From assembly GCA_002082585.1 (NCBI GenBank), contig CP020563.1, positions 1,668,001 to 1,732,000 on the forward strand: a stretch of DNA of 64,000 bases, given 5' to 3'. Shown one piece after another: positions 46,781 to 54,624 of this stretch (positions are counted from its first letter, which is position 1; each line of letters starts with the position of its first letter). Below the pieces are notes generated by a model, which ran no database searches, was not told the origin of the DNA, and saw nothing but the letters and a program-made list of their open reading frames with translations. This DNA comes from Kitasatospora albolonga. Lineage in GTDB: Bacteria > Actinomycetota > Actinomycetes > Streptomycetales > Streptomycetaceae. Position numbers and translations under genes: made by a program.

Positions 46781-47554
46781 TTACGCGCCGGACCGTTCCG
46801 TTCCGTTCTCGTCGCCCGTCCGTGCCTGCTGCTTCCGGTCGCGCCTGGCCTCCTCCGCCTTCGCCTTCGCCTCGTCGGCGATCTGGCGCTTGGCGGCGGT
46901 GGCGTAGATGTCCACGTACTCCTGGCCGGAAAGCTTCATGATCTCGTACATGACCTCGTCGGTCACCGAGCGCAGGATGAAGCGGTCGCCGTCCATGCCC
47001 TGGTAGCGGCTGAAGTCCAGCGGCTTGCCGATCCTGATGCCGGGACGCATCAGCTTGGGCACCACCTGGCCGGGCGGCTGGATCTTCTCGGTGTCGATCA
47101 TCGCGACCGGGATGACGGGGGCGCCGGTGGCCAGCGCCACCCGGGCCAGACCGCCGGGCTTGCCCCGGTAGAGGCGGCCGTCGGGCGAGCGGGTGCCCTC
47201 CGGGTAGATGCCGAAGAGGCCGCCGCTCTCGACGACCTGGATGCCCGCCCTGATGGCGGCCTCACCGGCGCCGCGCGCTCCGGAGCGGTCCACGGGGAGC
47301 TGGCCGACGCCCTTGAAGAAGGCGGCGGTGAGCCTGCCCTTCACGCCGGGGGCCGTGAAGTACTCGGCCTTGGCGATGAACGTGACCTTGCGGTCCAGGA
47401 CAGCGGGGAGGAAGAAGGAGTCGGAGAAGGAGAGGTGGTTGCTCGCGAGGATCGCCGGCCCCTGCTCGGGGATGTTCTCCAGACCCTCCACCCACGGCCG
47501 GAAGGCGAGCTTCAGGGACCCGCCGATGGAGAACTTCATTGCGCCGTAGATCAA
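46781..47554 (-). CDS. plsC: 1-acyl-glycerol-3-phosphate acyltransferase (PlsC family)
   Basis: 257 aa, transfers an acyl group to lysophosphatidate to give phosphatidate. Active-site motifs: NHLSFSD (HX4D, residues about 39-45), then GVGQLPVDRSG, and FGIYPEGTRSPDG (EGT). No long hydrophobic helix, so peripheral. Basic, Lys/Arg/Glu-rich tail of about 35 residues. The start is a TTG at 47554 with AGGAGG at 8 bases; an internal ATG five codons later is badly placed. It may be co-transcribed with macSR downstream. It resembles M. tuberculosis Rv2182c by sequence type and position. Confidence 0.9.
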   Translation of the reverse strand: MIYGAMKFSIGGSLKLAFRPWVEGLENIPEQGPAILASNHLSFSDSFFLPAVLDRKVTFIAKAEYFTAPGVKGRLTAAFFKGVGQLPVDRSGARGAGEAAIRAGIQVVESGGLFGIYPEGTRSPDGRLYRGKPGGLARVALATGAPVIPVAMIDTEKIQPPGQVVPKLMRPGIRIGKPLDFSRYQGMDGDRFILRSVTDEVMYEIMKLSGQEYVDIYATAAKRQIADEAKAKAEEARRDRKQQARTGDENGTERSGA

Positions 47555-47614
47555 CTGTGGTGCCTCCTGTGTGCTGTCGGTCAGACCTTAACCTGTGCGC
47601 TCCCGGCGCCCGGG

Positions 47615-47658
47615 GCCCGGCACGGGCCGTGGGCGGGCGCCCACGGCCCGTGCCGGGC
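47615..47658. other. Long perfect hairpin between divergent genes
   Basis: 19-bp perfect stem (47615-47633 with 47640-47658) and a 6-base loop. plsC starts to the left and the hydrolase to the right, so neither transcript needs a terminator here. It lies about 61 bases before plsC and 123 before the hydrolase. Confidence 0.7.
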
Positions 47659-47781
47659 GGGCGGCGGGGGCCGTGACGGCCCTGGTCGGTGTCGGTCCGG
47701 TCGCGTACGGTGAAGTCATCCGTCGAGCACTCCCCCGGTGCGCGCCCCTCCCCCGCCCCGCCTCACGAACAGGAGACCCCG

Positions 47782-48561
47782 GTGCCGGTCCTCCCTGGAG
47801 CCGAGCCGTTCCGCCACGAGGGCGGAGAGGACGGCGTCCTCCTCTGTCATGGCTTCACCGGCTCGCCGCAGTCGCTGCGCCCCTGGGCCGACTTCCTCGC
47901 CGAGCGCGGGCTGACCGTCTCGCTGCCGCTGCTGCCGGGCCACGGCACCCGCTGGGAGGACATGGCGGTCACCGGCTGGCAGGACTGGTACGCGGAGGTG
48001 GACCGCGAGCTGCGGGTGCTGCGCGAGAAGTGCGAGCGGGTCTTCGTCTTCGGGCTCTCCATGGGCGGTGCGCTCTCCCTGCGGCTGGCGGCCCGGCACG
48101 GGGACGCGATCAGCGGGCTGGTGCTGGTCAACCCGGCCAACAAGGTGCACGGCCTCTCCGCGTACGCGCTGCCGGTCGCCCGCCATCTGGTGCGTACGAC
48201 GAAGGGGCTGGCCGACGACATCGCGCTCCCCGGTTCGCACGAGGTGGGCTACGACCGGGTGCCGCTGCACGCGGCCCACTCGGTGCGGAAGTTCTTCCGG
48301 CTGGTCGACGGGGAGCTGCCCCAGGTGACCCAGCCGGTGGTGCTGCTGCACAGCCCGCAGGACCATGTCGTGCCCCCGGCGGACAGCGCCCGCATCCTCA
48401 GCAGGATCTCCTCCACGGACGTCACGGAAATCCTGCTGGAACAGAGCTACCACGTCGCGACGTTGGACCATGATGCGGAGCGGATCTTCGATGAGAGCTA
48501 CCGGTTCATCGGCCGTCTCGCACCGAACGTCGGGAAGAAGGGGAGCACGTCCGGTGGCTGA
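47782..48561 (+). CDS. Alpha/beta-hydrolase, carboxylesterase/monoglyceride lipase-like
   Basis: 259 aa, cytoplasmic. Oxyanion stretch LLCHGFTGSPQSLRPWADFLA, a PLLPGHGTRWEDM loop, nucleophile Ser in FGLSMGGALSL (GxSxG), Asp in LLHSPQDHVVPP, and His in LEQSYHVATLDHDAE. It resembles carboxylesterase Est30 of Geobacillus. The GTG at 47782 has AGGAG upstream. It ends overlapping the next start by 8 bases. A lipid or monoacylglycerol substrate is plausible given the neighbouring acyltransferase. Confidence 0.88.
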   Translation: MPVLPGAEPFRHEGGEDGVLLCHGFTGSPQSLRPWADFLAERGLTVSLPLLPGHGTRWEDMAVTGWQDWYAEVDRELRVLREKCERVFVFGLSMGGALSLRLAARHGDAISGLVLVNPANKVHGLSAYALPVARHLVRTTKGLADDIALPGSHEVGYDRVPLHAAHSVRKFFRLVDGELPQVTQPVVLLHSPQDHVVPPADSARILSRISSTDVTEILLEQSYHVATLDHDAERIFDESYRFIGRLAPNVGKKGSTSGG

Positions 48562-49291
48562 GCACGACGCTGAACGCACAGGCGGCGACGAGGGGCGCGA
48601 ACCGCGCCCCGCGGAGAGCGCGGCCGTCCCCGAGGGGACGAAGGCCGCTGTTCCGGAGGGCGCTGTCCCGGAAGGGGCGGGGCCGGAGAAGCTGGAGAAG
48701 CGGGCCGACGAGGAGCCCGTGATCGACGAGGAGGCGGCCTGGGCCGCGATCGTCGCGGGGTACGGGGAGGAGCCGCCGGACCCGCCGGGCGCCAAGCCCT
48801 TCAAGTCGGTCGAGGACCTCGCCCTGCTGGAGGACGACCAGCGCAATGTGCTGGGGCCGGACAGCGGCCGGGGCGGCGACCCGGCGGACAAGGGGTCGGG
48901 GAAGAAGCCCCCGAAGCCGCCGGAGAAGAAGCCGCTCGGCAGCTCCGTCGTCTTCGCGCCCGGCGTCGCGGGCCCCCGCGACTACGAGCTGGCCGAGTCC
49001 AAGGACGACGGCATCGACCTCCCGGACGACGGCGAGGAGGGCCACTTCGTGCCCCCGGAGCCGCCGCCGCTGCCGGAGGCCGACACCACGGCGAAGTTCG
49101 CCTGGCTCGCGGTGATCGGCGGTCCGGTCCTGATGCTGCTGGCGGTGCTGTTCCAGTGGGACATGACGTGGTGGCTCACCACGCTCTGCATCGGCGGTTT
49201 CCTCGGCGGCTTCGTCACCCTGGTGGCCCGGATGCCGCACGACGACGATGACGACCCGTACGGGGACCCGGGGCGCGGCGCGGTGGTGTAG
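48554..49291 (+). CDS. Hypothetical acidic protein with C-terminal membrane hairpin
   Basis: 245 aa, no family recognised. The first 185 residues are disordered and acidic with a VPEG repeat near residue 25, several Pro-rich stretches (KKPPKPPEKKPLG) and a conserved-looking EEAAWAAIVAGYGEEPPDPPG. Two membrane segments follow (FAWLAVIGGPVLMLLAVLF and WWLTTLCIGGFLGGFVTLV), then a poly-Asp tail. GTG at 48554 with GGGGAG 8 bases upstream, overlapping the hydrolase stop. Coupled to that gene; role unknown. Confidence 0.75.
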   Translation: MAEHDAERTGGDEGREPRPAESAAVPEGTKAAVPEGAVPEGAGPEKLEKRADEEPVIDEEAAWAAIVAGYGEEPPDPPGAKPFKSVEDLALLEDDQRNVLGPDSGRGGDPADKGSGKKPPKPPEKKPLGSSVVFAPGVAGPRDYELAESKDDGIDLPDDGEEGHFVPPEPPPLPEADTTAKFAWLAVIGGPVLMLLAVLFQWDMTWWLTTLCIGGFLGGFVTLVARMPHDDDDDPYGDPGRGAVV

Positions 49292-49360
49292 CCGCCCGGG
49301 CGGCCGGGGTGCGGCGCGGTCGTGCGGACACCGGCCGGCCGGGGCGCGGGACTGTGCCCG

Positions 49361-50113
49361 TCATCCGGCCGGGACCCTGAGGGCGGCCAGCACCGGCAGA
49401 TGGTCGGTGGCCGCTCTCAGGTCCGCCCCGCTCACCCCGGGGAGCCCGTCCGGGACCCCGCAGCCGAGCACCTCGATGCCCGGGGTCGCGAACACCGCGT
49501 CGATGCGCTTACGGGGCTCGTCCGGCGGGAACGTCAGCTCCCCGCCCCAGGGGGCGACGGCCCGGCAGTCCTGGAGGTGCCCGGCCAGCTGCCGGAACGC
49601 CTTCCCGGTCGGTACGTCGTTGAGGTCGCCGCCCGCCACGGCGTGCTCCACGCCCATCGCCGCCAGCCGCTCCAGCACCATCCCCGCCTGGGCGAGGCGC
49701 TCCTCGCGCTGGAGGCTCAGATGGCAGCTCAGCACCCCGAGCCGGACCCCGCCGATGCGGACGACGGCGGTGGCGAGGCCCCGGCGGTGCAGGCCCGGGG
49801 TGAGCGGCAGCAGGACGTCCTCGGTGCGCTCGACGGCGGCCCGCAGCGAGCAGAGCAGCAGCGGCCCGGCGGCCGTGGCACCGCCGCTGAGGACCACCAG
49901 ATCGCTGCTCCGGGCCAGCCGGGCGGCGGCCTTGCGCCAGCGGAAGAAGCGCGGCGCCTCCTGGACGAGGACGAGATCGGGGGCGCAGGCGCGGATGACC
50001 CGGGCCAGGGCCGCCGTGTCGTCGTGCATCGACCGGACGTTGTAGCTCAGCACCCGGATCACGGCTGAACCGTCCGGCTCGGTACGGGAGTCGGGCAGTG
50101 GCGTCAGGACCAT
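49361..50113 (-). CDS. Endonuclease/exonuclease/phosphatase family protein
   Basis: 250 aa with the EEP-fold catalytic set: VLSYNVRSMHDD (Asn), LVLVQEAPR (Glu), LSCHLSLQREERL (His), VAGGDLNDVP (Asp/Asn), KRIDAVFA (Asp), and ATDHLPVLA (Asp-His). These hydrolyse phosphodiesters in nucleic acids or phospholipids; the target is not evident. No signal peptide. The ATG at 50113 lies 7 bases after TATCGT (minus strand, 50121-50126 region), consistent with a leaderless mRNA; a GTG three codons upstream overlaps that box. Confidence 0.85.
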   Translation of the reverse strand: MVLTPLPDSRTEPDGSAVIRVLSYNVRSMHDDTAALARVIRACAPDLVLVQEAPRFFRWRKAAARLARSSDLVVLSGGATAAGPLLLCSLRAAVERTEDVLLPLTPGLHRRGLATAVVRIGGVRLGVLSCHLSLQREERLAQAGMVLERLAAMGVEHAVAGGDLNDVPTGKAFRQLAGHLQDCRAVAPWGGELTFPPDEPRKRIDAVFATPGIEVLGCGVPDGLPGVSGADLRAATDHLPVLAALRVPAG

Positions 50114-50130
50114 GCGGGCCACGATACGAC

Positions 50131-50170
50131 GGACGCCCGCCGCTGCCCCGGAGGGCGGCGACGGGCGTCC
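50131..50170 (-). terminator. Terminator-like hairpin after glkA
   Basis: 9-bp outer stem (50131-50139 with 50162-50170) with further internal GC pairing, 22 bases after the glkA stop and before the EEP gene. Confidence 0.6.
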
Positions 50171-50192
50171 GCTGCGTCGTACCGCAGGGAAC

Positions 50193-51134
50193 TCAGCCCT
50201 GGCGGGCGAGGTCGGCCGCGCCCACCAGCCCTGCCTTGCCGCCGAGTTGGGCGGCGAGCACCTGGGCGTGCGGGCGCCACTGGCCGCCGATCAGCCAGCG
50301 CCGGAACGACTTGCGGATCGGGTCGAGGACGAGCTCGCCCTCGTCCGATACGCCGCCGCCGACGATGAACGCGGACGGGTCGAACAGCGAGGCGAGGTCG
50401 GCCAGTCCGGCCCCGGCCCAGCGGGCCAGCTCGCGGAACGAGTCGACCGCGACCGGGTCGCCCCGGCGGGCGGCCTCGCTGATGTGCTTGCCCTCGATGC
50501 CGTCCACCGTGCCGTCGCCGAGGCCCAGCAGGACGGCGGCGTTCTCCGGGGTGGCGTTGGCGCGCTGCTTCGCGTACCGCACGAGGGCGCGGCCGGAGGC
50601 GTACTGCTCCCAGCAGCCCTGGCTGCCGCAGCCGCAGAGCAGACCGTCCGGGACGACCCGGATGTGGCCGAACTCGGCGGCCACACCGAAGCGTCCGCGC
50701 CGCAGCTTGTTGCCGATGATGATGCCACCGCCGAGGCCGGTGCCGAGCGTGATGCAGATGACGTCGTCGTGGCCCTGGCCGGCTCCGAAGCGGTACTCGC
50801 CCCAGGCCGCCGCGTTGGCGTCGTTCTCGACGACGACGGGCAGGCCGACGCGCTGCTCGACCTTGTCCTTGAGCGGCTCGTGGCGCCAGTCGATGTTGGG
50901 CGCGAACAGGACGGTGGCGCGCTTGTCGTCGACATAACCGGCGGCGCCGATGCCGACGGCCTCCACGTCGTGTCCCTCGCTCGCCCCGGCCACCGCCGAG
51001 CAGATCGCGTCGACGATGCCTTCGGCCGTCGGGGGCGTCGCCACCTTGAACGTCGAGAGGATGCGACCCTCTTCGTCGACCACTCCAGCCGCGATCTTCG
51101 TGCCGCCGATATCGACGCCGATGGTGAGTCCCAT
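50193..51134 (-). CDS. glkA: ROK-family glucokinase
   Basis: ATP-dependent glucokinase of the ROK family, 313 aa, about the length of S. coelicolor GlkA. Phosphate motif GVDIGGTKIAAGVVD near the N-terminus, catalytic Asp in VVENDANAAAWGEYRFG, TLGTGLGGGIIIG, and the ROK zinc motif CGCGSQGCWEQYASG with the preceding GHIRV His. In S. coelicolor this enzyme also mediates glucose repression. ATG with GAGGGA at 4 bases. Same strand as the small acidic gene upstream (75 bases). Confidence 0.95.
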   Translation of the reverse strand: MGLTIGVDIGGTKIAAGVVDEEGRILSTFKVATPPTAEGIVDAICSAVAGASEGHDVEAVGIGAAGYVDDKRATVLFAPNIDWRHEPLKDKVEQRVGLPVVVENDANAAAWGEYRFGAGQGHDDVICITLGTGLGGGIIIGNKLRRGRFGVAAEFGHIRVVPDGLLCGCGSQGCWEQYASGRALVRYAKQRANATPENAAVLLGLGDGTVDGIEGKHISEAARRGDPVAVDSFRELARWAGAGLADLASLFDPSAFIVGGGVSDEGELVLDPIRKSFRRWLIGGQWRPHAQVLAAQLGGKAGLVGAADLARQG

Positions 51135-51209
51135 GAATCCCTCAGTTCCGGTCGAGCCCCGCTAAGGGCAACCGTACCCGAGGCGGGGCACCGGCCCGGC
51201 CCGGACCGA

Positions 51210-51686
51210 TCAGTCCAGGTCGATGCGTTCGGTGCCGGAGGGGCCTTCGTCGCGCGGGTCGGAGGGGTCGTCGGCGGCCTTTCCGGCGGGCTTCTCCGAG
51301 GGGCCGGAGGCCGGGTCGGCGGCGGTGCGGGTCCAGCGGCTCTCCTGGCCCTCCACCGCCGAGCGGTAGGCGGCCAGCAGCTCGTTGCCCGCGGCGGCGA
51401 GGTGGTCGAAGACCTGCGGGTTGCGTTCGATGACCGGCTCCACGGCGGACTTCGCCTGCCGGATGGCCTGCTGGACCGCGCCCTGGGCGGCGGCGCCGAA
51501 CAGCGGGGTCTGGAGCGAGGAGACCTTGTCGGCGACCGCGTCGACGAGCTTGCGCAGCTCCTCGGCGGCGGAGCCGGGCTGCGGGCCGTACTGCGCGCGG
51601 CGGCGGGCCTTCTCGGCGGCGAGGTCCTCGGCGCAGGCGTCGGCCCACGCGTCGCCGTCGAAGGGACGATCGGTGGCTTCACTCAT
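51210..51686 (-). CDS. Small acidic helical protein (DUF5304-like)
   Basis: 158 aa, mostly helical. DAWADACAEDLAAEKARRRAQYGPQPGSAAEELRKLVDAVADKVSSLQTP is the recognisable core; QQAIRQAKSAVEPVIERNPQVFDHLAAAGNELLAAYRSAVEG continues as amphipathic helices, then a disordered acidic tail. I associate it with an actinobacterial DUF (5304) of unknown function. ATG at 51686 with AGGAG upstream. It sits between the ArsA-like ATPase and glkA in one orientation. Confidence 0.7.
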   Translation of the reverse strand: MSEATDRPFDGDAWADACAEDLAAEKARRRAQYGPQPGSAAEELRKLVDAVADKVSSLQTPLFGAAAQGAVQQAIRQAKSAVEPVIERNPQVFDHLAAAGNELLAAYRSAVEGQESRWTRTAADPASGPSEKPAGKAADDPSDPRDEGPSGTERIDLD

Positions 51687-51777
51687 GACGGGCTCCTGCG
51701 ACACGGGGTACCGGCCACCGGCGGCCTGCGCCGGCGGGACTCGTACCACCGACGTTACCCGAACGGCCGCACACCGT

Positions 51778-52971
51778 TCAGGGCGTACGGGGCCAGAGCC
51801 CGGGGTCGGGGGTGAAGCGGACGCGCAGGACGCCGTCGGTCAGGGCCGCGCCGGAGACCGTGCAGCGGCGCAGGGCCGAGGCGACCTTGATGATCCGGTG
51901 GAACGGGCCCACGGTCAGGAGGAGTTCCTCACCCCGGCGGACCAGCCGCAAGTCCTCCTTGACCGCGCCGGGCAGCGGCAGGCACCAGGTCAGCTCGGCC
52001 GGAGTGCCGCTCTCCCCCGGCTCTCCCTCGATCCACCACGGGTCCTCCGCCCTCCCCGCCTCGCGCCCGTCCGGCGCGGGGACGGCGAGCGCGGCCAGGT
52101 CGTCGCTGGTGCGGGGGTCGCGGCCGAGGTGGGCGGCCTCATGGACGGGGACCTCCGGGGCCCACTCCTCGTGCCAGTGGCCCAGGCACTTCTCCTGCCG
52201 GGCGGCGAGATCGGCGAACCAGGGGTCGGACGAGTGGCGGGGCAGGACGCGGTTGGCGACCAGGAGGTCGGCGCGGAGCCCGTGCAGGGCGAGGCCGGTG
52301 CGGGCGGCGCGCAGGGCGTCCCCGGCGGCGGACCCGGGTTCGGCGACCAGGCGGAGCGTGGTGGCGCGGTCCTCGACCAGGGCCTGGACGGCGGCCAGCT
52401 CGGCGTCCTTGCGGGCGGCGGCCTCGTACAGCCACTGGGCGGGCATCGGGACCCCGGCGAGCTGGGCGAGGACGGGGCGCAGGGCGCGGGCGGCCTGGCG
52501 TTCGGCGGGCAGGAGGCGGCGCAGATAGCGGCGGAGCTGCTCGGGCAGGGCCAGCAGGGCGAGGGCCTGGTCGAGCGGCGGGAGGTCCACGACGAGGGTG
52601 CCGTAACCGGCGGTGGACCAGTCCCCGGCGGCGGCCCGGTGCAGGGTGTGCAGGAGGGCGAGCTGCGGGGAGCCGGGGAGTTCGGTGAGCTCCTCGCCGT
52701 CCAGCCGCCCGGCGCCGACGAGATCCAGGACGCCGGAGGCGCGCTGCTGGAGCTCGGTGAGCTCGGCGCGGAAGTGGGCGCCGGAGTCGATGCGGGCGTG
52801 GTCGAGCCGGTCGGTGACCCGGGTGGGTTCCGTACCGGCCGGGAGGCCGGGTATGGGCGCGGCGGAGACCAGGAGGGTGCGGCTGCCGTGCGCGGCGGCG
52901 GCCAGGGCGGTCGCCGCCGCGAGGGTGGTACGGCCCGCGCCGCCGGGGCCGGTGACCAGGACCGTACGCAT
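51778..52971 (-). CDS. ArsA/GET3-like ATPase
   Basis: 397 aa, anion-transporting ATPase family, related to GET3. The P-loop is VTGPGGAGRTTLAAATALAAAAHG, with Arg in the usual place of Lys; switch II appears as TLVVDLPPLDQALALLALPEQLRRYL. A C-terminal region after residue 300 (ELTWCLPLPGAVKEDLRLVRRGEELLLTVGPFHRII) is the ArsA HSP20-like domain. It is not part of an arsenic operon: the upstream neighbour (5 bases) is an SRPBCC protein, the arrangement of Rv2185c/Rv2184c in M. tuberculosis. A lipid-related or membrane-protein-targeting role is possible. ATG start. Confidence 0.85.
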   Translation of the reverse strand: MRTVLVTGPGGAGRTTLAAATALAAAAHGSRTLLVSAAPIPGLPAGTEPTRVTDRLDHARIDSGAHFRAELTELQQRASGVLDLVGAGRLDGEELTELPGSPQLALLHTLHRAAAGDWSTAGYGTLVVDLPPLDQALALLALPEQLRRYLRRLLPAERQAARALRPVLAQLAGVPMPAQWLYEAAARKDAELAAVQALVEDRATTLRLVAEPGSAAGDALRAARTGLALHGLRADLLVANRVLPRHSSDPWFADLAARQEKCLGHWHEEWAPEVPVHEAAHLGRDPRTSDDLAALAVPAPDGREAGRAEDPWWIEGEPGESGTPAELTWCLPLPGAVKEDLRLVRRGEELLLTVGPFHRIIKVASALRRCTVSGAALTDGVLRVRFTPDPGLWPRTP

Positions 52972-52976
52972 CGGGC

Positions 52977-53426
52977 TCAGCCCTGCGGGATGGACTCGAC
53001 GCGCTTCTTCAGACCGGCGAGCGCGCGGTCGATGATGACCTTCTCGGCCTTGCGCTTGATCATGCCGAGGAGCGGGATCTTGACGTCGACGGCGAGCTTG
53101 TAGGTGACCTCGGTCCGCACCCCGCCGGCCATCGGCGCGAGGGCGTACGTGCCGTCCAGGGAGCGCAGCATCTGGGACTTGACCAGGGTCCAGCTGACTT
53201 CCTTGTCGCCGAGCCAGGTGTACTCCAGGACGTGGTCGTCCTTGATCGCTCCGGCGTCCAGGACGAGGCGGACCTGTTCGGCGCGGCCCTGGTCGTTCAC
53301 GGCCAGCACCTCGGCCTCCTTCACCTCGCCGGTCCACTCCGGGTAGCGGGCGAAGTCGGCGATCACGCTCATGACGTCGGCCGGTGCCGCCTCGATCGTG
53401 ATGCTCGAGCTGGTGTGTTCAGCCAT
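52977..53426 (-). CDS. SRPBCC (START-like) lipid-binding protein
   Basis: 149 aa, polyketide cyclase/START helix-grip fold. ADVMSVIADFARYPEWTGEVKEAEVL is the family signature, then beta-strands (HVLEYTWLGDKEVSWTLVKSQ, GVRTEVTYKLAVDVKIP) and the C-terminal helix MIKRKAEKVIIDRALAGLKKRVES. Resembles mycobacterial Rv2185c. It probably binds a hydrophobic ligand; identity unknown. ATG with GGAGGG upstream. The ArsA-like gene follows after 5 bases, so the pair should work together. Confidence 0.88.
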   Translation of the reverse strand: MAEHTSSSITIEAAPADVMSVIADFARYPEWTGEVKEAEVLAVNDQGRAEQVRLVLDAGAIKDDHVLEYTWLGDKEVSWTLVKSQMLRSLDGTYALAPMAGGVRTEVTYKLAVDVKIPLLGMIKRKAEKVIIDRALAGLKKRVESIPQG

Positions 53427-53535
53427 CGCCGTGGCCCTCCAGTGCGGTGTAACCGGTCGCGTTCGGCAGAAGCCTGCCGCTGTGCAGGCTATCGCGTGCC
53501 CGCCGCGCCCCGGTCCACGGCCCGGGACCTTCCGG

Positions 53536-54345
53536 TCACCAGGTCAGCGCCCAGGGTGTGCCGGTGGAGGCGAAGTGGCCGACGTTGACGCACTCGGTGG
53601 TGCCGATCCGCATCCGGCGGACCAGCGGCTGGTGAACATGGCCGAAAAGCGCGTACCGGGGGCGGGTGGTGCGGATGGCCTCCAGCAGGGCGGTGCTGCC
53701 GCGTTCGAAGCGGCGGGCGACGGTGTCGTATGTCAGCTCGGGAACCTCGGGCGGGATGTGCGAGCAGAGCACGTCGACCGGGCCGAGCGCCTCGACCTTG
53801 GCCGCGTACTCCTCGTCGCTGATCTCGTACGGGGTGTTCATCGGGGTCCTGAGGCCGCCGCCGACGAAGCCGAAGACCCGGCCGCCGATCTCGACCCGCT
53901 CGCCGTCCAGCACGGTGGTGCCGGGGCGGGCGTACTCGGGCCACAGACGGGGGACGTCGACGTTGCCGTAGGTGGCGTACGTCGGGGTGGGGAAGGCGGC
54001 GAAGAGTTCGGCGTACTGCCGGCGCACCGCGCCGATGATCTCGGTGTTGCGGTCGCGGCCCGCCCACAGCTCGCGGCCGAAGGCGCGGGCCTCCTCGTAG
54101 CGGCGGGCGGTGCGCAGCGCAACGATGCGGCTGGCGTTCTCCTTGCCGAACAGGGCGGGGAAGATGCCGCGCGAGTGGTCGGCGTAGTCGAGGAAGAGCA
54201 CCAGGTCACCGAGGCAGATCAGGGCGTCGGCACCGTCCCCGGCACGGGCCAGGGCCTCGGTGTTGCCGTGGACGTCGCTGACCACGTGAATCCGGGTGGA
54301 GCGCCGTGCGCCCGCCACCGGCCCGGCCGGTTCGCTGCCTCGCAT
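53536..54345 (-). CDS. Metallophosphoesterase
   Basis: 269 aa, calcineurin-like phosphoesterase with the five metal motifs: DVHG (VSDVHGNTEAL), GDL (CLGDLVLFLDY), GN (TYGNVDVPRL), H in LCSHIPPEVP, and GHVH (ALFGHVHQPL). Probably a phosphodiesterase or nucleotidase in the cytoplasm; substrate not deducible. The ATG at 54345 lies 7 bases after TAGGCT (minus strand, 54353-54358) and has no Shine-Dalgarno, so a leaderless mRNA is likely. Confidence 0.88.
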   Translation of the reverse strand: MRGSEPAGPVAGARRSTRIHVVSDVHGNTEALARAGDGADALICLGDLVLFLDYADHSRGIFPALFGKENASRIVALRTARRYEEARAFGRELWAGRDRNTEIIGAVRRQYAELFAAFPTPTYATYGNVDVPRLWPEYARPGTTVLDGERVEIGGRVFGFVGGGLRTPMNTPYEISDEEYAAKVEALGPVDVLCSHIPPEVPELTYDTVARRFERGSTALLEAIRTTRPRYALFGHVHQPLVRRMRIGTTECVNVGHFASTGTPWALTW

Positions 54346-54624
54346 GCGGATCAGCCTAGGACCCCTGCCCCTTACCCGGTAGACCGGCCGGACCTGCGGT
54401 TACTTCCGAGTCGTCGCGGCGGTGGACTACTGTGCGCGAAAGGGCCATTTATCTGTGTGATGCATAAGACATCTGGCCGGAACCCCCTATCGGGAACCAG
54501 GTACCGATGGGTAACGTCCGGGCAGTCCAGTCGTGCTCACCCCCCTGAGCACCCGCCATTCTTGGACCGCAGCCGGTGCGTCACACAGAGCCGTGGCACC
54601 GGAGCCCGATGAGGAGCAGCAGTC
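54346..54624. other. Divergent promoter region, phosphoesterase / acyl-CoA ligase
   Basis: About 280 bases with no gene. Besides the leaderless -10 of the phosphoesterase it carries an imperfect inverted repeat around TATCGG/CCGATG near 54489-54516 and GGAAC motifs resembling extracytoplasmic-function sigma -35 elements. No firm promoter for the ligase could be picked. Confidence 0.35.

Noticed and set aside
51778..52971. Arsenite resistance ATPase
   Set aside because: No arsB, arsC or arsR nearby; context is an SRPBCC gene and envelope lipid genes.
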